Source: Chitinimonas_A lacunae (GTDB taxonomy: Bacteria; Pseudomonadota; Gammaproteobacteria; Burkholderiales; Chitinimonadaceae). Taken from it: 64,000 nucleotides of DNA. The stretch covers positions 4,402,001-4,466,000 of the forward strand of contig NZ_JBHSBU010000001.1 of assembly GCF_042650885.1 (NCBI RefSeq), given 5' to 3'. Every line of letters starts with the position of its first letter. The first letter of the stretch is position 1. Under the pieces are notes generated by a model. It worked only from the letters and a program-made list of their open reading frames with translations. It searched no databases and was not told where the DNA came from. Of the stretch, positions 52,295-60,021 are shown piece by piece. Both the position numbers and the translations under genes were made by a program.

Positions 52295-54979
52295 TCAGCC
52301 GCCGCACGGCCAATAGGGAATCTGGCGGCCTGGCGGGATCGAGCCGTCTTCCTGAGTCACGACATAGATGGTCCGCAGGCGGCAGTTCTGCAGCATCTCG
52401 GCATCGCTGGTGCCGTAGCCGAGGTAGATATAGGCGCCGAGGAATTTCTCCACGTCGAGGTCGGACAGCACCTGCACCGTCACCTGTTCATCGACGCTGC
52501 CGAGCAGCAGATTTTCCAGCATCGGGGTCAGGGCGCCGCCGACGTAGGGAGTCCAGCCTTCGATGCGCTGGCGCTGGTAGATCTGTTCCCGCTGTTCGGG
52601 CGGCAGCAGGCGGATATCGTCACCATTGGGCAGGCGCGCGCCCACATACAGGTTGTAGGCAGTCGCGGCAAAGCGCGGCCGCAGCGACGGGGCCAGCAGG
52701 CGCAGCGTCACGCTGAGCGAGCGCTTGCCCTGGGTCTTGTCGCTGCGCACATTGACCAGGAACGGCGGCACCCGGTCAGGCGCCAGCGCATGGTTGGCGA
52801 CCTGGCGGTCGATATCGAGGAAATTGCGCAGCGAGCGATCGGCCACCAGGGTCGGGCGGCGGCGGCGCAATTGGGTGCCGTCGCCGAGCTGGCCGTGCTG
52901 GTTATTGCCAAAGGTATGGATCAGCCCGTCGTTACGCAGGGCCAGGGTATGGCCCTCACCGCCGCTTAGCTGGGTCACCTGGTCGAGTTCGGCCAGCAGA
53001 CGCGGCCGGGTGACGAGCTCGTCGTTGGGCTGACCGAGCTGGCCCTGCCGATTGTTGCCCCAGCCCCATACCGTGCCGTCGCGGCCCAGCGCCAGCGTAT
53101 GCTCGCGCCCGGCGGCGATGGCGACAATCGGGCCGATGCCGACGACCGGTTCGGCATAGACACGCCGGTCAAGGTCGCCCTGACCCAACTGGCCCAACTC
53201 GTTGTCGCCCCAGACATAGACCGTGCCGTCGCGCCGCAGCGCCACGCTGTGGCGGGCACCGGCCGCCACCGCCACCACATCGAACAGATGCGGCACCAGG
53301 GTCGGCGGATGGTTGTTCTTGAGCGAGCCCAGGCCAAGCTGGCCTTCGAGATTATTTCCCCATGCCCAGACCATCCCGTCACTGCGCAGCGCCAGCCGGT
53401 GCTCGCCACCGGCAGCGATGGCCGTGATATTGCCAAGGCCGCTGATGCGGGTCGGCAGCCGCAAGGTTCCGAACGGGTCGCCTAGCCGGCCCCAGTGCCA
53501 GACCGAACCGTCTTCGCGCAGTGCCATGCTCATCAGCCCGCCCGCCGCGACGGCTTTGACCTTGTCGAGGCCCGGAATATGGAAGGGCTTGGCCAGATTG
53601 TCGTTGGCGTTATTGCCGACCTGGCTATAGCTGTTGCTGCCCCAGGCCCAGACCGTGCCATCGCGGCCCAATCCGACCGAATGCCAACTGCCTGCGGCAA
53701 TGGCCAGCAGCGGATCGATCTCGACCGGCTGCGGCAGCGGCACTTCGACCTGACTGCCCACCCCAAGCTGGCCTTCGCGGTTGTCGCCCCAGCTCAGCAC
53801 CTGACCGTCGCGTTTGGCCAGCAGCATATGCTCCGGCCCCGGTGCCAGCATGGCGGCGCTGGTACCGCGCAGGATCGGCACGGGTTGATGGGCATTGCCT
53901 TCGCGGGTATCGCTGCCCAGTCGGTCGTTCAGATTGCGGCCCCAGGTCCAGATCGTGTCGTCGCTGGCAGCGATGCTGATCTCTTCGCCAGCGGCGATAT
54001 GACGTATGCCGGTGAGACCGGGAACACGGGTCGGCAGCGAGACGCGCGACGGCGCTTCAAAGCCCAGCTGGCCATCGGTATTGGCGCCCCAGGCCCAGAT
54101 CGTGCCGTCGCGCCGCAGCGCCAGCGCATGCGAGTCACCGGCGCTGAAGGCCAGGATCTGGTCGATACCCTTGACCTGGACCGGTTCGAGTCGCAAATCC
54201 TCGTCACCGGTGCCGAGCTGGCCATGGAAATTGCTGCCCCAGGCCCATAGCGTGCCGTCACGCTGCAAGGCGAGGCTGAAGCGCATCCCGGTGCTGATGG
54301 CGACGATATCGCGCAGCGGCAGTTGATAGGGCGTGGCGCGGCTATCACTCGTGCCGTCGCCCAACTGGCCCCAGGCGTTATGGCCCCAGCTCCAGACCCG
54401 GCCTTCGCGGTCGAGCGCCAGCGCGTGGAAGCTCTGTGCCGCGATGGCGCGCAGCGGAGGCAGCCCCGTCAACTGGGTCGGCTCGGCGGTGCCGTGTGGC
54501 ACCGTGAGCAACTGTCCTTCGCGGTTGTTGCCCCAGCCCCACAGCCGACCCTGGCTATCGAGCGCCAGGCTGTGGTGGGCGCCGGCGGCGATCTGCACGA
54601 TATCGCTGAGCCCTGTCACTTCGGTCGGCGCGAGCTTGTCGCTGCCGGCACGCGTGCCGAGCTGGCCGTGATAGTCCGCCCCCCAAGACAGCACCTTGCC
54701 GCTGCGGTTCAGCGCCAGCGAATGCAGGATGCCGGGCGATACCTGCTGAATATCCTGCAATCCCGTCACCACCCCCGGCACGCTGCGGCGTAGCGTGCGG
54801 TTCTGGCCGAGCTGTCCCGAGCTGTCGTCCCCCCACGCCCACAGCTTGCCCTCGCTATCGAGTGCCATGCTGTGGCGCAGACCGCTTGTCACCATGGGCG
54901 TGGCGGCCAGTCCGCTGGCAGCGAGCCAGAGACAGAGCAGCACGCGGAAGAAGGAAAACAGCGCAGGAGGTTTCATCAT
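52295..54979 (-). CDS. Secreted RCC1-repeat (beta-propeller) protein
   Basis: 894 aa. Signal peptide about 1-27 (SFFRVLLCLWLAASGLAATP). Residues about 30-725 hold 14 RCC1 repeats, each with a core like WAWG-x-N-x2-GQLG (WAWGDDSSGQLG, LSWGADYHGQLG, WTWGRNLNDRLG, ... HTFGNNQHGQLG); 14 equals two seven-bladed propellers. The C-terminal ~130 residues are a separate module (NLYVGARLPNG, GWTPYVGG, YIYLGYG, then EMLQNCRLRTIYVV) seen in two other secreted proteins here. Role likely protein-protein interaction outside the cytoplasm. Start at the double ATG MMKPP (54979 or 54976), chosen because it directly precedes the signal peptide; no good ribosome binding site. Confidence 0.9.
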   Translation of the reverse strand: MMKPPALFSFFRVLLCLWLAASGLAATPMVTSGLRHSMALDSEGKLWAWGDDSSGQLGQNRTLRRSVPGVVTGLQDIQQVSPGILHSLALNRSGKVLSWGADYHGQLGTRAGSDKLAPTEVTGLSDIVQIAAGAHHSLALDSQGRLWGWGNNREGQLLTVPHGTAEPTQLTGLPPLRAIAAQSFHALALDREGRVWSWGHNAWGQLGDGTSDSRATPYQLPLRDIVAISTGMRFSLALQRDGTLWAWGSNFHGQLGTGDEDLRLEPVQVKGIDQILAFSAGDSHALALRRDGTIWAWGANTDGQLGFEAPSRVSLPTRVPGLTGIRHIAAGEEISIAASDDTIWTWGRNLNDRLGSDTREGNAHQPVPILRGTSAAMLAPGPEHMLLAKRDGQVLSWGDNREGQLGVGSQVEVPLPQPVEIDPLLAIAAGSWHSVGLGRDGTVWAWGSNSYSQVGNNANDNLAKPFHIPGLDKVKAVAAGGLMSMALREDGSVWHWGRLGDPFGTLRLPTRISGLGNITAIAAGGEHRLALRSDGMVWAWGNNLEGQLGLGSLKNNHPPTLVPHLFDVVAVAAGARHSVALRRDGTVYVWGDNELGQLGQGDLDRRVYAEPVVGIGPIVAIAAGREHTLALGRDGTVWGWGNNRQGQLGQPNDELVTRPRLLAELDQVTQLSGGEGHTLALRNDGLIHTFGNNQHGQLGDGTQLRRRRPTLVADRSLRNFLDIDRQVANHALAPDRVPPFLVNVRSDKTQGKRSLSVTLRLLAPSLRPRFAATAYNLYVGARLPNGDDIRLLPPEQREQIYQRQRIEGWTPYVGGALTPMLENLLLGSVDEQVTVQVLSDLDVEKFLGAYIYLGYGTSDAEMLQNCRLRTIYVVTQEDGSIPPGRQIPYWPCGG

Positions 54980-55033
54980 ATAAAATGTATTTTTGGTTCT
55001 GCTAAAACTCTGGGCTTGCAAAGGTCTTGCAGA

Positions 55034-55603
55034 TTATTTGCTATCCGTCTGCCACTGCCTTTGCAGCGCGGCCCAGCCCTCGGGGCCGAGCTGGCGCACG
55101 GTGTCAATATTGCGTTGGTAAATGTCCGCCGCATCGGGAAACGCCGCGACGGCGCGGGCAATGCTGGCCTCGCGCAGCAGATGCAGGGTCGGATAGGGCG
55201 AGCGGTTGGTGACGTGATCGACCGAATCGGCCGGCGCGTCGGCGAACTGGTAGGCCGGGTGGAAGCTGGCGATCTGCAACACGCCTTCGAGGCCGTTGTC
55301 GGCCACGGCCCCGTCGGCCAGTTCAAGGAAATCGTTGAATTCGACAAAGTCGGTCAGCAGCTCGGGATGGATCAGCAGCGTGGTATCGAGCTCGGCCGGA
55401 TCGGTCGTCGCCAGCGTTTGCAGCTCGTCGTCGAGCTGCTCAAGCAGGGCGTCCAGATGGCGAGCGCGGCTGACCACAAAGCGTACCTGCTGTTTGACAT
55501 AGACCGCTTTGGCAAACGGGCACAGATTGAGGCCGATCACCGCCTGTTCCAGCCAGAGGCGGGTGGCGGTGATCACGGCGGTGTCGTCGGGATGCTCGGC
55601 CAT
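55034..55603 (-). CDS. DUF1415 family protein
   Basis: 189 aa cytosolic protein of unknown function. The pattern TRLWLEQAVIGLNLCPFAK near the N-terminus and QIASFHPAYQFA followed by TNRSPYPTLHLLREASI are the signature of DUF1415. Start MAEHPDDTAV at 55603 with GGGAGG upstream; a longer in-frame reading enters the neighbouring YceH gene. It follows that gene by two bases on the same strand, so the pair is an operon. Confidence 0.9.
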   Translation of the reverse strand: MAEHPDDTAVITATRLWLEQAVIGLNLCPFAKAVYVKQQVRFVVSRARHLDALLEQLDDELQTLATTDPAELDTTLLIHPELLTDFVEFNDFLELADGAVADNGLEGVLQIASFHPAYQFADAPADSVDHVTNRSPYPTLHLLREASIARAVAAFPDAADIYQRNIDTVRQLGPEGWAALQRQWQTDSK

Positions 55604-55605
55604 CG

Positions 55606-56265
55606 TCAACCTCCCAGATCCTGCCGCAGCCGCTCGATCAATTGGCGCATCTGGGCCATCTCGTCTTCGAGCCGCTCGACCCGGGCTTTGAGGGTGGCCA
55701 CTTCGGAAACGGTCAGATCGGCGCTGCCGGCGCCGCCACCACTGGGCAGCGGTGCGCTCAGCTCGGGCAGGCCCGACAGCAGATGGCACCAGCGCACTTC
55801 CCGGGCGCCCGGTTGGCGCGGCAGTTCCTGGACCAGGGCGCCGTCGGCGCGATCGCGCAGTTCTTCGAGAAAACCTTCGACGGCCGAGGCATCGGCAAAC
55901 TTATGCAATCGCTCGCTATTGAGCCGCAACTCGGCTACCGTCTGCGGGCCGCGCAGCATCAGCACGGTCAGCAGCGCCACCGATTGGGACGGAATCTGCA
56001 AAACCCGTTCGATATTGTGGGCGTAGCGGACCACACGGCCACCGCTCGATTCCATCACCAGACTCAGCCGGCGCAGCGAGTCGAGTGCGGCCAGCAGGTC
56101 GGCTTCGCTGGCGTCGATCACCGGGTCCCGGCTGGTCTTCTGATTACACCCGGCCTGAAGGGTGTTGAGGCTGAGCGGATAGGTATCGGGAACCGTGCGC
56201 TGCTTTTCGGCCAGCACGCCGAGCACACGGGTTTCCAGCAACGATAGAACGGGAAGTTGGGGCAT
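55606..56265 (-). CDS. YceH family protein (DUF480)
   Basis: 219 aa. Begins LPVLSLLETRVLGVLAEKQR, TVPDTYPLSLNTLQAGCNQK, TSRDPV: the YceH signature. Two winged-helix-like domains (about 5-85 and 90-165) and a C-terminal coiled coil (about 185-217, LKARVERLEDEMAQMRQLIE). Function unknown in the family. First gene of a two-gene operon with the DUF1415 gene. Confidence 0.92.
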   Translation of the reverse strand: MPQLPVLSLLETRVLGVLAEKQRTVPDTYPLSLNTLQAGCNQKTSRDPVIDASEADLLAALDSLRRLSLVMESSGGRVVRYAHNIERVLQIPSQSVALLTVLMLRGPQTVAELRLNSERLHKFADASAVEGFLEELRDRADGALVQELPRQPGAREVRWCHLLSGLPELSAPLPSGGGAGSADLTVSEVATLKARVERLEDEMAQMRQLIERLRQDLGG

Positions 56266-56467
56266 CAGAGGGGAATGGGGAGGCAGCTGAAGTCGCTACT
56301 TTAGCGCGCGGCGGCGGGGGCGTCATGCCTGCTGTGGAGCGTCGGCCAAGCCAAGCACGAGCTGGCAAGACTTTGGCGGGAACGGGAAAAATACGGCTTG
56401 CCCCGAACGGACGCGCCAATGGCCGGTCGAGGCGATCTATCTTCCAGTCAAGGAGTGAAGCCACCTT

Positions 56468-57043
56468 ATGGCCCGTGTTTTCTTTATCACTCATCCCGAA
56501 GTGCTGATCGATCCGACGGCGCCGATTACCCGCTGGTCGCTATCCGAATCGGGCCGACAGCAGATGGCGCTGTTTCTGCGCCGCGAACCGGTCAGCGGAC
56601 TGAGCGACCTCTACAGCAGCACCGAAACCAAATCGATCGAGGCCGCCGCCATGCTGGCGGCGCATTGTGGCTTGCACCGGGTGGAGCTGGCCGCGCTGGG
56701 AGAAAACGACCGCAGTGCCACGGGTTACTTGCCGCGCCCCGTATTCGAGCGCGCCGCCGACGAGTTCTTCGCCAAGCCCGAGCAAAGCCATCGCGGCTGG
56801 GAGCGGGCCTGCGACGCCCAACAGCGCATCATCGCGGCAGTCGACCTGGCCGTGCGGCAGGCCCGCGGCGGGCAGATCGCCATCGTCTCGCACGGTGCAG
56901 TCGGTGCGCTCTATAAATGCCATCTCAAACAGATCGCCATCACCCGCGCCGAGGATCAGCCTTCACAGGGCAATTTCTATTGCTTCGAGTCAGAGACGCG
57001 GACGCTGCTGCATGACTGGATGCCGCTTGCCGAAGAGGGCTGA
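56468..57043 (+). CDS. Histidine phosphatase-superfamily protein with altered RHG motif
   Basis: 191 aa. Phosphoglycerate mutase-like fold: FFITHPEV at the N-terminus stands where LIRHGET is expected, keeping the nucleophile His but replacing Arg and Gly by Thr and Pro; the second catalytic His is present in IVSHGAVGAL; SDLYSSTETKSIEAA matches the usual SxxxRxxxTA region but also lacks the Arg (Thr instead). Activity may be changed or lost. TCAAGGAG precedes the ATG. Divergent from yceH. Confidence 0.85.
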   Translation: MARVFFITHPEVLIDPTAPITRWSLSESGRQQMALFLRREPVSGLSDLYSSTETKSIEAAAMLAAHCGLHRVELAALGENDRSATGYLPRPVFERAADEFFAKPEQSHRGWERACDAQQRIIAAVDLAVRQARGGQIAIVSHGAVGALYKCHLKQIAITRAEDQPSQGNFYCFESETRTLLHDWMPLAEEG

Positions 57044-57463
57044 AGGGGAGGATTTCATGTCCCGATTGGTCCCCTGATGGGCTGCTATGCTGCGCCGTAT
57101 CTTGCAAACGAGCCATCACAGCATTGTCCCAATCGGTCCTGGCCACTAGCGGCCCTGTGCTAATTGCTCGGGCAGGATACTCACGAGAGCAGGTGAAAAT
57201 GCTTCAAGCTTTCGTCTCTGGGAATGAAAAGGTCATCGATCAATAACTGAAGCAGTTCGATACTGTCTTCCAGAACAAGGTGTTCGGGGTTATTTCCCTA
57301 TTGCGACCAGATCAGCCTGTCTACGAGTCGTTTGCGTTTTTCGATCAGGGCCTGATCAATGCTGAGCGTAGAAATGATGGGGCAGCACACGAAGCAATGT
57401 ATGCCGTCCCGACGGCTTCAGGCTGGCGTGTTTCCGATTGATTGGGAGCGGGAGATAAGAAGA
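57044..57463. other. Intergenic region, possible gene remnant
   Basis: 420 bases. On the minus strand a frame between 57417 and 57181 reads about 40 codons (SIDQALIEKRKRLVDRLIWS), an in-frame TAG at 57298-57300, then a further 38 codons (EHLVLEDSIELLQLLIDD, LFIPRDESLKHFHLLS). The helical, charged composition looks protein-like, but there is no ribosome binding site and I do not recognise it. It may be a decayed gene or chance. Confidence 0.3.
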
Positions 57464-57548
57464 GGCCGAGGCGGCGGGAATCGAACCCGCACCCGTAGAC
57501 CGGGATGGGTTTCCCCCATGCGTCTACCCTTCTGCCACGCCTACGGCC
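57464..57548 (-). tRNA. Class II tRNA-like element, non-canonical
   Basis: 85 bases just downstream of relA on the same strand. Perfect T-arm (GCGGG-TTCGATT-CCCGC), a D-arm TGGCAGAAGGGTAGACGC like that of Leu/Ser tRNAs, a long variable arm (CCCG-GTCTA-CGGG) and a 7-bp acceptor CGAGGCG/CGCCTCG if one T is bulged, extendable by GGC/GCC, with G at the discriminator position. The anticodon arm ATGGG-GGAAA-CCCAT has a 5-base loop lacking T33; GGA (Ser) would be the nearest anticodon. CCA is not encoded. Either a degenerate tRNA-Ser/Leu or an unusual tRNA variant. Confidence 0.5.
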
Positions 57549-57586
57549 CCGGCGCATCATGGACCAGCTTGCTGGCGGCGTCCACC

Positions 57587-59782
57587 TTAGCGCCGCACCA
57601 CCTCGACCACGCCCGACACATTGCGTACCTGATCGATGATCCGCCGCAGCGAATCGGCGTCGCGGATTTCCAGCGTAAAGCGCATCCGGGCGCGTTGGTC
57701 GCGGCTTTGGGTGTTGACGGCGGTGACATTGATGCGGTCGCGCGCCAGGACGTCGGAAATATCGCGCAACAGGCTTGGCCGGTCGTGTGCCTCGACCTCG
57801 ATATCGGCCGAGAACACATGGCCTAGCTGCTTGCCCCATTGAGCTGCGATCAGCCGCTCGGGGGCGTTGGCCGACAGGCGCTTGAGGCTGGGGCAGTCGC
57901 TGCGGTGGATGCTGATGCCGCGCCCTTTGGTAACGAAACCGATCACAGGGTCCGGCGGCACGGGCTTACAGCATTTGGCCAACAGGGTCATCAGCTTGTC
58001 GACCCCTTCGATCAGAATGCCTTCGCCATGGGTATCGGCGCGCGAGCGGCGGATCAGGTCGTCTGGCTCGATCGGGGTCTCAGGCGGCGGCGGGGCCAGC
58101 GCCTGGGCCAGATCGCGCGTGGTCAGGTCGTTCTGGCCCAGCGCCGCATAAAGCTCTTCGATACGCTTGAAGCCGAGCTTCTCGGCCAGCTCGTCCAGTT
58201 GCGGATGGGCGCCGCTGCGTGCCACTTCCTTATCGAACAGGGTGCGGCCGGCTTCGATGGCGATATCGAGATTCTGCTGACGCAGCCAATGGCGCACCTT
58301 GGTGATGGCGCGATGGCTTTTGAGATAGCCCTGATGGAGCCAGTCGATGCTCGGGCCGCCTTCCTTGGCGGCGAGGATCTCGACCCGCTGGCCGTTTTCC
58401 AGTGCCGTATAGAGCGGCACGATATGGCCGTCAACCTTGGCGCCCCGGCAGCGGTGGCCCAGGTCGGTATGGACGTGGTAGGCGAAATCGACCGGCGTCG
58501 AGCCCTTGGGCAGTGAAATCACCCGGCCTTGCGGGGTGAGCACATAAATGGTGTCGTCGAACAGCTCGGCCTTGAAGGCGGCGGCGACTTCGGGCTGGTG
58601 GGCGTGCGAGACTTCTTCGCGCCAGTCGAGCAACTGGCGCAGCCAGGCGATCTTTTCCTGATAGCGCGCGTCGCCGTCGCCACCTTCCTTGTAGCGCCAG
58701 TGGGCGGCCACGCCGTATTCGGCATGCTCGTGCATCTCCACGGTGCGGATCTGCACTTCGAGCGCCTTGTCGTGCGGCCCGACCACCACGGTATGCAGCG
58801 AGCGGTAGAAATTCCCCTTGGGGTGGGAAATATAGTCGTCGAATTCACCCGGAATCGGCTGCCACAGATTGTGTACCACGCCCAGCGCCGTGTAGCAGTC
58901 CTTGACGTCGTCAACCAGCACCCGGATCGCCCGGATATCGTACAGCTCGCTGAAATCGAGCCGCTTTTTCTGCATCTTCTTCCAGATGCTGTAGATATGC
59001 TTGGGCCGGCCCATCAGATCGGCCTTGATGCCGACGCGCAGCAGTTCCTGCCGCAGCCGCTCGATGGCCTCGCCGATAAAGGCTTCGCGGTCGGCCCGCC
59101 GCTCGTCGAGCAGCTTGGCCACCCGTTTGTAGGTGGCGGGCTCGAGAAAGCGGAAGGCCAGATCCTCCAGTTCCCATTTGATCTGCCACACCCCGAGCCG
59201 GTTGGCCAGCGGCGCGAAGATATCGAGCGTCTCGCGGGCGATCGGCCGGCGCACGGCGTCGTCGCAGTTGGCCAGGTAATGCATGGTCTGGGTGCGCCAG
59301 GCCAGTTTGATCAGCACGGCGCGGATATCTTCCACCATCGCCAGCAGCATCTTGCGCAACACCTCGATCTGGGCGGCGGCGTCTTCCTTGTCGTGGGCGT
59401 CGAGCCGAGCCAGCGCCTGGATCTTGCGTACCCGACCCACGCCTTCGACCAGCTGCGCGATGGCCGGGCCGAAACGGGCCTGGAGCTGTTCGTGGCCGTC
59501 GGGCAGCAGATCGATGGCGCAGTAGAGCAGGGTGGCCGCCACGGCGTCGGCATTGAGCCGCAGATCGGCGACGATCGAGGCGGCAGCGACGGCATGCGGG
59601 AAGATCGGCTCGTCGGTGCGATCAAGGACACGACCGGCGTAGAGGGTGCGGGCCCAGTCCATGGCAGCGGCAATCCGTTGCAGATCGGCCGCTGGGTAGC
59701 GGTCGGCGAGACGAGCCAGCCAGCCCTGGGGATCGGCGGCTTCGGCGATGGAAACGGCAAGCGGGCGGGTAGGAGCGACCAT
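57587..59782 (-). CDS. relA: (p)ppGpp synthetase RelA (hydrolase-inactive)
   Basis: 731 aa. Makes (p)ppGpp on ribosomes during amino-acid starvation. The N-terminal HD region reads FPHAVAAASIVADLRL then LLYCAIDLL, where bifunctional enzymes have the HD pair, so hydrolysis should be lost. The synthetase (about 230-380) has GRPKHIYSIWKKMQ and the EFDD form (PGEFDDYISHPKGN) that marks monofunctional RelA, as opposed to RxKD in SpoT; GFYRSLHT-like and VQIRTVEMHEHAEYGVAAHW follow. TGS domain about 400-460, CC-rich zinc finger region (AKCCKPVPPDP) and a C-terminal ACT domain. ATG 59782 has no strong ribosome binding site. Confidence 0.95.
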   Translation of the reverse strand: MVAPTRPLAVSIAEAADPQGWLARLADRYPAADLQRIAAAMDWARTLYAGRVLDRTDEPIFPHAVAAASIVADLRLNADAVAATLLYCAIDLLPDGHEQLQARFGPAIAQLVEGVGRVRKIQALARLDAHDKEDAAAQIEVLRKMLLAMVEDIRAVLIKLAWRTQTMHYLANCDDAVRRPIARETLDIFAPLANRLGVWQIKWELEDLAFRFLEPATYKRVAKLLDERRADREAFIGEAIERLRQELLRVGIKADLMGRPKHIYSIWKKMQKKRLDFSELYDIRAIRVLVDDVKDCYTALGVVHNLWQPIPGEFDDYISHPKGNFYRSLHTVVVGPHDKALEVQIRTVEMHEHAEYGVAAHWRYKEGGDGDARYQEKIAWLRQLLDWREEVSHAHQPEVAAAFKAELFDDTIYVLTPQGRVISLPKGSTPVDFAYHVHTDLGHRCRGAKVDGHIVPLYTALENGQRVEILAAKEGGPSIDWLHQGYLKSHRAITKVRHWLRQQNLDIAIEAGRTLFDKEVARSGAHPQLDELAEKLGFKRIEELYAALGQNDLTTRDLAQALAPPPPETPIEPDDLIRRSRADTHGEGILIEGVDKLMTLLAKCCKPVPPDPVIGFVTKGRGISIHRSDCPSLKRLSANAPERLIAAQWGKQLGHVFSADIEVEAHDRPSLLRDISDVLARDRINVTAVNTQSRDQRARMRFTLEIRDADSLRRIIDQVRNVSGVVEVVRR

Positions 59783-60021
59783 TCGTGAATTATGCCATGG
59801 CAGATCGTGACAACCGAGGCAAGATGCGGCGTCTGGCCGTTTTCACAAGCTGAGCCTGGTTGTGGATAAGTACTGGCCAAAAAAGCCTGATGGTTTATAA
59901 GTAATTATTAAATATCGGCTTTTGGAATTCTGATGGCATATCCTGTTGCCCTGTGCCAGAATGGCGCACCCGTTCCAGCGAGGGCGGGCGAGGTTCCGTT
60001 CACCCCAATGCGAGAATCGTC

